NCBI RefSeq assembly: GCF_010183535.1
Contig: NC_071331.1
Location: 1,612,001-1,676,000, forward strand
From: Caenorhabditis remanei
Lineage: Eukaryota > Nematoda > Chromadorea > Rhabditida > Rhabditidae
DNA: 64,000 bases
Reading direction: 5' to 3'
In this document: positions 44,961 through 56,034 of the stretch, piece after piece
How the letters are laid out: every line of letters starts with the position of its first letter
Position numbering within the stretch: position 1 is the stretch's first letter
Position numbers and translations under genes: made by a program
Notes under the pieces: model-generated
Seen by the model: the letters and a program-made list of their open reading frames with translations, nothing else
What the model was told of the DNA's origin: nothing
Databases searched by the model: none

Positions 44961-46180
44961 TAATAGTTCCAGTTACGAAATTGAGTGGAATGACACCTCA
45001 AGAAACATCTAACATGGACAAAGTAATCTTCCCTGTCAACTAAAGCAGTTTTTCTCTCTGTTTCTAGAACTTTCTTTCCCCCTGTTTCCACAATTGTAAC
45101 ATTTACGCCGTCGTTTATAGGAATAATTTTGATCCTCCAAGTAAGATACCCACCTTCTTACTATTCCTATTCATTATAATAAGTTTCAAGTATATCTAAC
45201 GAAGCTCCAAGGTGCATTACTTATTTCAATTGCATAATCTATGCATTTTCCATATATTCCTCCCAGATATTAGCTTCTATGTATTAGAATTCAGATACTT
45301 GTTTTGCCCGAGACAATCTCATTAACTTTATGTTAATAACTTCTATATTTCCCATTTTCTTGAAGCAGTTTTCTTGAGAATCTAGTATTTTCAAATGTTA
45401 ACTTGCTGAATTGCAGTGAACCTGTCACAGTTGTTAATAAGAAATTTATTGGGTGAATCTTAAAAAGTCATCCATTGTTCATTTATGTTTTTTTCTGTAT
45501 CACAAAAGTGTCAAGAGTATCCATAAAAAGTGTAGGCTAGTAAGCATCATCTAAACTTTTTGGTGTTTTGCAAACTTAATGTCTACTAAAAAACACAAAT
45601 TGATGAGTGATAATTCTTGTCAATTAAGCTATATGGAAAACACAAAATTCATCAATGCGTTAAGCAAACTTAATTATCTTTCGAAAAGTTTATTAAATCA
45701 AACAACATTATTGAACCAGGGAGCCAAGAAAAAGATCAAGTCAGTAATGAAAAATATATGAAGCAGGAGTATTCGAAAAAACTAGATTCTATGTACAAGT
45801 TTGAAAATATCTTGTACATATGTAGATGCTCGCTGTTTCAGAACCATTACAAAAGTTCATCAAATTTAGCTTTGTCAATAGTTTTGAAATTTGTTTTGAA
45901 TTTTCTGCAAAAAACTGTTGGAATAATGTGATTAAGTCCCTAAAAGCACTAATTAGACATTTTAAACCTGGATCAGATTTCCAAATATCAAAAAATTGAA
46001 GAAGCCCGGCTGCCCTAGCAAGTCTGAAAAAATTGGTCTCAAAACATCTGAATTTCCATTTCATCAATTTATGATGAGTACCAAATGCAACTTTTTATTG
46101 TTTGCAAGCAATATAGTTGAATACTTTGTTTAATTATTTTAAGGTTACCATTTGGTAGTTAATGAAGAAACTACTAACAT
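44961..46180. other. Duplicated spacer block S, copy 4
   Basis: Non-coding counterpart of 10,440-11,700 and 19,233-20,500, with the block S piRNA promoter intact (45,833). No gene seen. Confidence 0.55.
45879..45899 (+). ncRNA. Predicted 21U-RNA (piRNA), block S copy 4
   Basis: Octamer 45,833-45,840, CAAT start, T 39 nt downstream; orthologous to 11,408. Confidence 0.55.
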
Positions 46181-46486
46181 TCTCTAACTTTCTCCTATTT
46201 TCCATTCCTGATCTAAAGAATATTTATTCTTCCCTCAATTCACCCCGGAACCGAGAGCACTTGTCACTTTGTATTATCAAATCTGCCATTCTCATTTTTC
46301 ACTATTGACACCCCTCTCTTCTCGTTTTCTCCCCTTGTTTCTTTTGTCTTCTTGCTCTTATTCACTTTACCCCTCACCCTCTCAAGGGATCTCTGGAGGG
46401 GGATACTGTAGCAAATGAATATGTGAATGGGCGGAGTTTTGTTTCAGAGAACGAATAAAAGGGAGAAGAAGAAAAACAAGCTGAAA
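46181..46486 (+). promoter_or_regulatory. Promoter and leader of bHLH gene C
   Basis: Same block as for A and B, with GATACTGTAGCAAATGAATA and GTGAATGGGCGGAG. The acceptor TTTGTTTCAG ends at 46,447, 39 nt before the ATG. Confidence 0.6.
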
Positions 46487-49400
46487 ATGGAGAACATGAG
46501 CAGTAAGATGTCGTTCACGGAGCCTGGTGTGAGACTTTCGATTAATTTGAGGGAGAGGTGAGTGAAAATTTTATATATTTGGAATTGATATGAGCGAAAA
46601 TAATGATTATAAGAAAACTTTCTGTTACAGTAACTTTATTTGCAGTGTTTAGAAATTTTGCCTTATTCACACTTTGTAATGTACCTACCCACGAAGAAAA
46701 GTTGCCTTTCTTATTCATGAACGCAAAATAATGCATTTTTATGGCACAAAAATGCAAAAAATTCATTTAATTGCATTTGTGAATAGAATTAAATTGCATT
46801 AAATGGTACAAGTTTTCTCCATAATGAAACAGACATTTTAGCTGAACTAACTAGAGAAGGATCCCGAGTCGAGATGGAGTTACAGGTCCAGATATATATA
46901 GCACAGAAAATTTGAAAAAAAAAAAAAAAGTTATTTTTGGGAGTCTTGAAAATGCTCATTTTTTGCACTGAGAAGCTACGAAAACGCAAATAATTTTTTT
47001 CAGAGAATCGGTTTGCAAAATTGAAAAACATATTTGAAATCAGCGCAAAATTTTTGTTCTAGTGATATTTATCGTGACCTGAAACTCCATCTCGACTCGG
47101 GATCCTTCCCTAGTAAATGAGTTTTCAAGAATTTCCTGTTTTCAAACATTTCTAAAGACTAGTGTACTCGTGAAAGCTAGTGTGATCTTGGTACCAAAGA
47201 AAAATAACCGCGAAAAGCAGCTTCACAACTGAGAAGTTAATTTTGAAAACTTTTTTCGAAAATTCCTATGTGATTTGAAAGATTGTTTCATTTTCTTTGA
47301 AATGCGGCGCAGCTACCAAGTTTTCTATTTCTATTCGTTCATTTTGAAACGCTTTTTCATGTTTTTACTTTGTATTTGGAAGACCTACAATTCCTGTTTC
47401 TAACCGATCATTTATGAAACAAATTCTAACTTTTCTACTTAAATATATACAAAAAAATGGAAATGACGTTTTTTTGAGAAGAGTCAAAAGACTGAAAATT
47501 TGCAATTTGAGGGAGAGGTGAGTGAGAAATCGTGTTTTTAGTTTGGTTTTATGCGGTTTGAAGCAATTTTTTTTGAAAATGATAAGGACAGGGAAAACGG
47601 ATGATTATAATGAAACCTTCTGTTACAGTGACTTCATTTGTATTATTTTGAAAAATCGTCTTATTCTCATGTTTTCTCTCAGGCAACTGTATATTAATCT
47701 AATTAGACGCGGCACAAGTCAACAAATCTTCTTTCGAAGCTTATGTAAAGATCGCTGATGTTAAAGAAGTAGACGGTTATACCTGAGCAAAGAACTATTA
47801 TTCACGGCTAATTGTAAGAGAAGCAATTTGCTTAGCAAAGAGTTTATTCTATATTTCATCGCAATGTTGACTTTTGTTCCAAACCAGATGGAAGTTGTGG
47901 AAGACTGAAGACGACAATTGAAGACTTGACGAGCCATAGAAACCGGAAAATACAATTTTCAATAACGGATAATAGTGAAAAAGTCAGTAAAACCGCAAAC
48001 GAAATCAGTTTGCCATCATTTTCATGTTTCCGAACCATAAATAAAGAATTAAAACTTTGAAAAAAAACTGTAAAACAAAAATCCTCAGAAAATTTGAGCG
48101 TTTTGTACTGACTTATTCTTGGATCCAGGCGCGATGTATTAGACTGATATTGCGTTGCCTGAGCTTTCACAGAGCTAACAGATGTTTGTTATGAAACAGA
48201 TCTAGCTGAACTAAATGAGTTTTAAAAATTTTTCTGTTTCCAAATATTTCTAAAGTTGCGAAATCTAATCTGCTCTCAGTATGATAGATGGACCAATATG
48301 TCTGTTTTTATCCGATTGTTTTCGAATCGCTCTCTATATTTTAACTTACAAGGAAACCTTTTTCATACACCGGTTGGGAATTCGATTAAACTTGGCACAC
48401 GTATGCTTTTGAATATGCTCAATTGAATGGCGTTGTCAGAATTTGCAGAGTTCTTCTTATTGGCTAGAAATTTCGATCATCTGAAATTTCTGAAAATCCT
48501 GGCCTCATTTTGTCCGCGCGGGATCCCTCTCTTGACACTCCTTATCTCAATATAAGAAACGCTATGGTAAATAGAAATACAAAAACAGGAGAATGCCAAT
48601 TTTTCTATTGAGACGGCCAGAAAACTGAATATTATATTATACTTTCACAAAAGCACTTTAGATTTTGAAGTCCAGAAACCGTAACTGTTTAAAATCAGAA
48701 ATTCTTTAGCTTCAATCCTTTCGACTCATAATTCAAAATTGTGTAAACTCACGTTTAGTTTAAAACCAAATGATTGGGTTCGCAATCATGGCCCAACTGG
48801 AAACATCTATTATCCGTACAAAACCACTCCGTCAAATTACTCTTTCATAGATTTTTGCTGTTTAACCTACTGAACTATCAGTATTTAAACAGTAAATCAA
48901 ATAAAGTCTCTGAAAAATTACTTTGAGAATTTATGTTGCACAAATTTCCAAAATAGAAACCTTTTCTATCTGGTAACTTTCTTCACCGTTTCATTAAGAA
49001 CACAATTTAAGCTAATTTACAAAGCTAACTGATATGTTTTCTTTAATGGGTGCAGTATAAACAATAATTTGTTCACTTGAGGAATAACCAAAAATTATGA
49101 GTTATTTAGCCTCAGGGTTATGCAATCACTAGGCTAGGGCAAAGCAAGTTCCCACCGCAACCTTCTCTACTAATATATCATTTTCCAGGTGCCGAATGCA
49201 TGATTTGAATGAGGCTCTCGATGATCTTCGTGCAGTGATCCCATATGCTCATGGTGGTTCTGTAAGGAAATTGAGCAAGATTGCAACATTGCTTCTGGCT
49301 AAAAATCATATCATTATGCAAGTGAGTGCTAGAACAAATGATCCAAGATTAGATTTAATTAGATTTTGATTCTTGAAAATCAGAACATGAAACAGTATAG

Positions 49401-49690
49401 TTGTTTGGTTCTTGTTTGGTAAAATTTCTAAGAAAAAATTCTTTGCTGTTTCATAACAATGCTTTTCACCGAATAAGTATCTTCAACTAATCCTTCTGTT
49501 GGTGTATTTTTAAAGATTAAATTAATTTGTATTTCAGGCCAAAGCAATCGAGGAGTTGAGCGTTCTAGTGTCCCAATTAAAGAAGAAAACATCATCTGAA
49601 AGTTCTGAGACTGCTGACGTTGTGGACAAAGAGTCTTTGACGAAATCATCACTGTCTTCTGAAGAATCATCGAACTCTGATAATTATTAA
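46487..49690 (+). CDS. bHLH transcription factor C, HLH-17/31/32-like
   Basis: Exons 46,487-46,557, 49,189-49,321 and 49,538-49,690, giving 118 aa. Exon 1 joins exon 2 in an Arg codon (AG|G), as in gene A. Exon 2 carries [20 protein letters not shown] and helix 2 ending AKNHIIMQ. Exon 3 gives [17 protein letters not shown] and a Ser/Glu-rich tail ending SSNSDNY with stop TAA. Intron 1 (2.6 kb) aligns with that of gene A almost throughout, but lacks A's TGGTCCC MITE and GGCCCGG element and has its own Tc4-like insertion. It also has the second exon-1-like donor (47,518). A and C are therefore closer to each other than to B in structure. Frame intact. Confidence 0.87.
46851..47113. mobile_element. 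Tc4/Tc5-like mini-element in gene C intron 1
   Basis: CTAGAGAAGGATCCCGAGTC at the left and its near-complement ending CCTTCCCTAG at the right, flanked by TAA (46,848-46,850 and 47,114-47,116). An internally duplicated piece of the same intron at about 48,205-48,218 keeps the empty site GAACTAAATGAG. Confidence 0.82.
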
Positions 49691-50254
49691 TAAAATCTTT
49701 CTTCTTTTGAGACAATTTTTTTGAGTTTCAGATTATTTTCAAATTCACGAAGGTTTACCATCTTTATTAACAAGCAACCGAAAAAAACCAGAACAAAAAC
49801 CTAACTCCTGAAGAAAAAATACACAAAAGTTTCAAGGTCAATTAAATTTATGCATCTTTACTGCCTCGTGGCCAATTTTTCAACACTTTCGCAGTTTCAA
49901 AGTACGAACAAGTACATAAAAGAGCAGTACTAACAATGTTATGTTTTTTCTAAAATTCAAAGTGTCGATGTAACCAAAAAGAATTTTCGAAGATATGTGC
50001 TCAGGTTATGAAAGTTATTCTTTGTAGCAAAAAATGAGAAATATACTAAAAATAACAAAGCCAATGCGCCCGGCCGTAAACTGGATTCAATCTTATTTGT
50101 ACTACCTTTTTTAATTCAAAACAAGAACTGAATAAAAGTAAATCTTCCATCTACCGACGATTTCCTTAAACAAGGAATATTTGTGTTACAGATACAACAG
50201 ATAAAAATTGAAATTTTATAATTTTGTTTCCATTCCTTGGTTAACTGTCTTAGC
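49691..50254. other. Downstream flank of bHLH gene C
   Basis: Non-coding, matches the flanks of A and B. No gene seen. Confidence 0.5.
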
Positions 50255-50257
50255 TGA

Positions 50258-50635
50258 CTAGGGAATGCCTCGGGGTGACCGTGGAGTTATGGGACGTGAG
50301 CTATATCGTTGGAAAGCTGAGAAAATGCTGATTCCAAATATATATTCAGTTTTTGCCCTCGAGACCTAGTGTTCAAGAAATTACAGGGTCAAACTAAGGA
50401 AAAATGACTAATTATTGCCTTTCTAACACGCGAAAAAATGTTTGAAATTTTTTGCAATTTTTGCGTGTCAGAAAGGCAATAATTTGTCATTTTTCCGAAC
50501 TTTGAACTTGTGTTTCTCGAATACCAGACCTCGAGGGCAAAAACTGAGTAAATATTCGAAATCAGCATTTTCTCAGCTTTCCAATGATATAGGTCACGAC
50601 CCATATCTCCACGGTCACCCCGGAGCCTTCCCTAG
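50258..50635. mobile_element. Tc4/Tc5-like mini-element (378 bp)
   Basis: CTAGGGAATGCCTCGGGGTG / CACCCCGGAGCCTTCCCTAG ends flanked by TGA (50,255-50,257 and 50,636-50,638). It shares GAGTTATGGGACGTGA and TTTTTGCCCTCGAG with the 38,917-39,746 element, so they are one family. Confidence 0.82.
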
Positions 50636-50638
50636 TGA

Positions 50639-52064
50639 GATGTGTAAATAAGGAAAAGTTATTACCCTTTCGTCAATGGCTGCCCGCTAGCTCAAATTTC
50701 GGTCCTGGGGCGATGTGTGGGCTTCGTTGCGGAATTTCGATTTACGTCGGCTCTCTACCATAATTATCCGGAATCCGGATTCCGGAAATTCCGGATTCCG
50801 GAATTCCGGGTTTTTTTTTTGACATTCCGGTTCCGGTCCCGGATTCCGTAAAATGAAAAATCGCATTCCGTACAACTCTGCTCTCTACCGTACTTTTACC
50901 CAATAATTTTAAAAGTACGGTTGAGAGCCGGCGTAAATTGAAATCCCGTAACGAGGCTCACACCTTTTTCAGTTTTGTGTTTGTTTAGCGTCTCAATCAA
51001 TCATTATGGACTTCCCAGGGCTGAATTTTGAGCAAGCTGTCAGCAACTAGCGAACATATATTAGCAGTTTCTTAAAGAGAGTAAATAAACGAATTCGGTA
51101 ATTCTTGTAATATATCTCAAAAACTACTCAAGATGATGTGAAAGTTCAAACTAGGGAAAGCTAGTTTTCTCGTTCAACAACAAGTTGTTGATCTTGAAAA
51201 TCTCACCATTAAAACAAGATTAGGAGAATATTGAATAACTATTCCAGAACTGCAGAAATTCTGAGGTAAGACACCATGATGAAACAGATTTTCCTGATAA
51301 AGATTGTTTGTTTGGTAAAATCGTTTAAGAAGGTCTTAAAAAACTTAAACAGCTCACGGAAGTAAACTATAAAATCCAAATCTATAGAACTCCATAGTCC
51401 CATAGTTTATTTATTAACATATACACAAATTTCGCGTTTTGCAGTATTGGAATCCAGCACCCTCTCTTTTTCATATCGTTTTTAATCCAACTTTTACAGT
51501 TTCATTGAAAACATCTTTCGTCTCCGTCTAACTTACATTGCTGAACATGCAAATGCAAATTTTCAGACCGAACACTTTATTCTCATACGACATATTAGAT
51601 TAAGTCTGATTCCAATTTTGGAAAATCAGAATATGAAACAGAGATTATTTGGCTATTGAGAAAAATATTTAGGCTGTTTCAAAAAATAATTTTCAACGAA
51701 CGATTTCATAACTTCTCCGATACCATAACTCCTCTGGCAATTTAATGCTTTCTGATTACCTGAAAGACAGTTATTAGTATTAAATCTAGTGGTCTTTGAA
51801 TTGTAAAAAAAAATTTTAAACTAAAATGCGTTTTGAGGAATCTTTAATTTTCAGATTTTTTAAAACTTTGAGGCGTTACTAATAACGCTATTATCAATAA
51901 TCAATTACCTAAGTGATAAATGGGAAACAGCATCAATTGGAATAATAATGTGCTGCATGAAGTTTCGAACAAAACGGTAAAAACTACCGTTTTATAGTTT
52001 GAATATGTTGGATACTTTTTTTTTTCAAAATGTTGATTCTGTTGATAAAAATCTTGATAGGTGT
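50639..52064. other. Duplicated spacer with GGAATCCGG-rich insertion
   Basis: Related to 24,640-26,350. At about 50,757-50,940 an insertion rich in TCCGGAATCCGGATTCCGG repeats interrupts an older inverted-repeat element; its right part forms a hairpin (ACCGTACTTTTA / AAAAGTACGGT). piRNA octamers at 51,280, 51,634 and 51,674. No gene seen. Confidence 0.5.
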
Positions 52065-52150
52065 TGTTGTCAACTATTTCCCTAAAGACAATTTAAGACA
52101 AAATCCAAAAAATATAGTGAGATAGAAGCCAGTACTCCCAAGTATAGGTC

Positions 52151-54907
52151 TTGAAATTCGCACGAGCAACCTACGAATGTACCCGCGGAGGAAAATCCAG
52201 GCGATGCCCCTACTGTGGGAGCCAACTACTGGGCGAGCCACTTTACGACCATGGCATCTTTGAATGCCCATTCGGAAAGCTGCCAGAACCAGATCGCTTC
52301 CGCTTCCTTGCCATCAATCTGGTCTCGTACTGTCAACGGTGCAATTCGAGATCGGCAACGCATACGGGATGCCGACCAGTAAATTGCCTGGTATGCAGAA
52401 GCCCAGATCACTCCCTGGCATCCGGAATCTGTTTGGACCCAGAATTGAGAGAGCTAACGGCAGAACAACTTCGTGACAGAGCTAACCATCACCGTCGAGA
52501 CTACCTAAGACACATCCGCGGACTTCTGGCGTCACCAAATAACCCACTGCAATACCGCTTACCGTCCGACTCCCCATACATATCTCTATATAGAAGAGAA
52601 GTACCCGCGGGTGAAGAAAGACGAGGACTACAGATACTCAGAGTGGAAAACAACGAGTTCCCAGGAACTCGACTTGCCGAATACCGCGGAGCACCAGGCA
52701 GTCTAATCAGAGAATTTCTAACTCTGCGTCCACCAGAATTCGACAACTGGAACCAACTAATGATTCCCATCTTTGATGAGGATTCAGCAAGGTATCTAGA
52801 AGAAATTGCTCGAGTGGTGACGAGAATCAGAGAAGATCCAAATTCAGCCAGAACGGCGAGTATAACCGATAAATACTAAAATCAATAAATAATCAACCTT
52901 ACATGAAAAACATTATGTTCTTTCAGTTCGAACTACCCGCGGCTCCACACGCGAACCAGAACGGCGTCAGACAGCAACGTCAGAATCCAGTGTTGCCAGC
53001 AGAGCCTAGAGCTCGCCCAGTTAATAATCGACCCGTGGATGTACCAAATGCGAATCAAGCGATCCGCAGAGAACAACCACTGGTTGAGACACCGATTCTT
53101 CGTGCAGACCCGCCAGGACTTAGAGCACCACCTACCGTGCCACCATATGTACCCGCGGGAACAACGAACCAAGCCAAAGCCAGTGCAGCGAAGAACAGAG
53201 CCCCTACCAATTACATGAGAAGACCACCTCCTCGTCCACTGACGGAGGATCCGGGATCCCAACCATGTTCCAGCTCACAAATCGCACCAGCTACGGCAGA
53301 GTCGGCAGTAAGAACTTGAAAAGAACTAAAAACCCTTAAAAAATGAGTTATTCCAGAGCTCGAGTGCACAAGCAGCCAGTTCCTCGACAATCAATATTGA
53401 TAACATGTTCAACCCAGAGACTTACGCGTCAATGGGTCCGTGGTCGAACGAAATGGAGCGCAGAAGTACAGTTCCACTGAGAACCAATTTTGCAAGTGTA
53501 CCCGCGGGAATTGAGTCACAAGAAGCCCACTCTCAGGATAATACTCTAATTGAGGTAAAATAATCTAACAAAAGTTCCCCAAAAACCATGAAAATTCAGG
53601 CTTCTCAAATACAGCCAGCCAACAACATGCAGATGATTCAACCCATGAGCCACCACAGCTCGAATTCTGCCCACAAAGAGGTATATTTCAACAATTTTAC
53701 AGCTTGAAATAGTAAAATTCCTTATTACAGGGATCAGAATCTCAAAGTCGTGGCAACTCGAGAGAATCCGCGGTTGGAAGACCCAGTTCGCAAAACTCAT
53801 GGCGAACAGCCAGTCCTCAGGTATAGTAGACATCAACGAGATACCAATAAATCAATATGAAATTGATTACAGGACCAGCTGGAAGCTAATCTCGAAAGAG
53901 AGATCCAAGCGAACGCAATCTTCCACTGTCACGAACATCTACGTGTTGATGGGACACCAATGAGACCGGCATTCCAGCACAGAGCTTTCCAAACGATCCT
54001 CGACTTAGCACCAGTTGAGAGAACCGCGGCACAAATCATACGTATCCAAACACTCCAATTCATCATCACAGCTCAGAAAGATGAGAGAATGGAGGTATAC
54101 CACTATCAAAATCCGCGGCTGATCAAAGACTACCTGGACATGCTCATACGTCTTGGAGAAGCGCTGTCAACCACCGACATCATGGTTGTCAAGCTGGAGA
54201 AACGCCACAAAACCAACATCATCCAAAAGCGAAGAGCAGGCACGGACATCTTTCCCGTACCGTCGTTCGATCTGTGGACGCACACTCACGTAGCCAACGC
54301 GATGGAGTTTATCCTAGGAACCGGAGAAGTCGGGGTCGTAGAGCGTATCTACAACTTCAACGCTCGAGAGCCACGTCTATGGTTCGAGCTCGATCACCCA
54401 ATAGACATCGACCTCCCGGCAGAACTCCAAAGAGCCCGTGAGCAGCAGATACTACAAACAGTTCGACCGACCGAGAGATACCACCCGCGGACACTAGCCC
54501 AGTTGGAAGCAACATCCAGACTCCCCATCCCCTTGGACATCGGTGCAATCCACATTCAAATCGAGTGGATGACACTGTACCTTTCGGGAACGTCGCTAGT
54601 TGATCAGAACCATGTCCCAGAATACAAAATCATGGCATACGCAGAGATGCTCAGAGCCATCCTGGAGCTCCTCATCTATCTACGCCAAGAATTCCACTTC
54701 GATCCAGCAGTCCGTTTTATCGACTGCGGAGAAGAATTAGGTGTCATGGCGGCCCGCGGACACAACATTGTTGCCCCCACTCTGAGACTCTTCGCATACA
54801 GAGATGTGGTCCAGGTGAAAGCATACCTTCAAATCGTCTGGAGCTCATTGATCGAAGCCCATCAAGACAAACCAGAGGAATGCGAATGCATCACCACCCC
54901 AGAGTGA
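52151..54907 (+). CDS. Spliced zinc-finger gene at the 5' end of the BEL/Pao element, function unknown
   Basis: Exon 1 lies in the frame open from 52,151 and probably ends at about 52,813-52,816. Further exons are 52,927-53,307, 53,357-53,554, 53,600-53,680, 53,731-53,820 and 53,873-54,907. The last four introns are 45-52 nt, phase 0, with clear GT donors and TTATTCCAG/ATTCAG/TTACAG acceptors, and the joined frame is open, so the protein is about 810 aa. The exon 1 donor is not settled: GTATAA at 52,860 would change frame. There is no in-frame ATG near 52,151, so the true start may lie upstream or in a spliced leader. Exon 1 has cysteine clusters resembling zinc knuckles: CPYC...HGIFEC, CQRCNSRSATHTGC, CLVCRSPDHSLASGIC. 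The middle is Gln/Ser/Pro-rich; the last exon is a helical, uncharged-to-acidic domain I do not recognise. An AATAAA at 54,992 follows. A gag-like nucleic-acid-binding role is only a guess. Confidence 0.65.
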
Positions 54908-56034
54908 TCGATCCGCGGTTGAATATTGAATGTATCCGCGGAAATAACCAAACAAATCCTACTTGACCTACTCGTGTATTTTTGATTTCAAAATAAATTT
55001 GAATTCATATAAACTGTGTTCGTCTTAATGCTCTATGAATACAAAACAAAATAAAATTCTCAAAAACCTAAATACACTCGGAATAAAGATTTCTTCAAAA
55101 AAGACCTTGTGAAAAATGCATAACTACCTGACGCAGAATCACTGCTGATGAATTGCTGTTTCTAACCGCAAAAGACCAATGCCGACAAGCTAGCATCGCT
55201 AGTGTCACACACCTTTGCGTGGTTGACATGAAAAGGGGACAAGAAATGGGGCTCCCCTTATAAGCCCTTGTCGACCAAGTCCCCGCGATCGTATCTAGCG
55301 GGCAATGGTCCGGAACAGTCACAAATTACTGCTCTATTCAGTTTGAGTTACATTCTGTGCGAACGAGTGACACAAATTTCCAGTTTCGAAATCATGGACA
55401 CATGATTAGAGGTAACTCAGGAAGAAGCTAACACCCTCCTTCCCCCGTGGAAAAGGTACTGAGGAGTATAAATCAACAAAACCAACCCAGACCAATCACA
55501 AATTATTGGTCGAAAAGCCACAGATGCACAAATTCATCTATCGGCTGAACCCAGATGCACAAATCCATCTACCCTCTGAACCCGATCACATAGACCAACG
55601 GCTAGGGATGCCTGCCGTAAGGACCCTGACTTTCACCCACAGCACACCACTAGTGTGAAGTCGTGGGCACACGATTAGGTGTAGGTCAGGTCCTGCGAGT
55701 CTACGGGCAAAGAAAAGCACGCACGCATACCATGAGTGCTCAAAGAAATCAAGACTGTGACACACACACAGGCACACCATTAGTGTGGGGTCGTGGGCAC
55801 ACGACTTGGTGCAAGCAGTCCTGTAAGCCGAAGTGGGGAAGGAACGGAACATGACCGAAGACGGACCCGCGGAGGCCCATCTAAGAGCTACTCATGATAT
55901 ATAAGTCAAGTCATAACTCGCGACTTCCATCATCTCAAGTCGCTCCACCACCGAGGCTAACACCCCTCATTCTCATCAATATTATTTTTTCTTACAGTTA
56001 TCTGAACTCCCTTGTCTCTGACAAATCTCCAAGG
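54908..56034 (+). promoter_or_regulatory. Non-coding leader between the spliced gene and gag
   Basis: Contains an AATAAA (54,992), a 40-bp direct repeat (55,642-55,681 and 55,772-55,811, core GTCGTGGGCACACGA), three CCGCGG sites, a TATATAAG at about 55,898 and a strong acceptor TTTTTTCTTACAG ending 55,997. The gag frame is nominally open from 55,894, but the acceptor and the ATG at 56,035 suggest this part is leader or promoter. It probably drives gag-pol (inference). Confidence 0.5.

Larger units (their letters stand above)
365..51721. other. Putative piRNA (21U-RNA) gene cluster
   Basis: Seen: the octamer CTGTTTCA occurs about 28 times on the + strand (starts 414, 6070, 7144, 9339, 10670, 11112, 11362, 12530, 13127, 14889, 16327, 19318, 22038, 23797, 28056, 28811, 29877, 30249, 36419, 40670, 40918, 41432, 41892, 43615, 43990, 45833, 49446, 51674). 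On the - strand it occurs about 20 times as TGAAACAG (starts 365, 4561, 4866, 5060, 5581, 13375, 20499, 21989, 25940, 26191, 35170, 37431, 40630, 40867, 41159, 46825, 48192, 49388, 51280, 51634). My rough base-composition estimate is two by chance. For 25 of 28 + copies and 10 of 20 - copies a YRNT tetramer ends 38-40 nt past the octamer. Known: this octamer plus a YRNT start about 40 nt downstream defines type I 21U-RNA genes in Caenorhabditis. Inferred: the region is a piRNA cluster. The octamer is absent from the retrotransposon after 52,065. Single-mismatch forms are also common. Confidence 0.75.

Noticed and set aside
52860..52926. GTATAA at 52,860 as the donor of intron 1 in the 5' gene
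   Set aside because: It would join exon 1 in phase 1 to exon 2 and hit a TAG about 26 codons later; in-phase but weaker GT sites at 52,814 or 52,817 fit the frame better. Not settled.
52264..53262. Other-frame and minus-strand ORFs over the 5' gene of the retroelement
   Set aside because: Shadows of the spliced frame; the GC-rich coding sequence leaves several frames open, and only the + frame joins across consensus introns.
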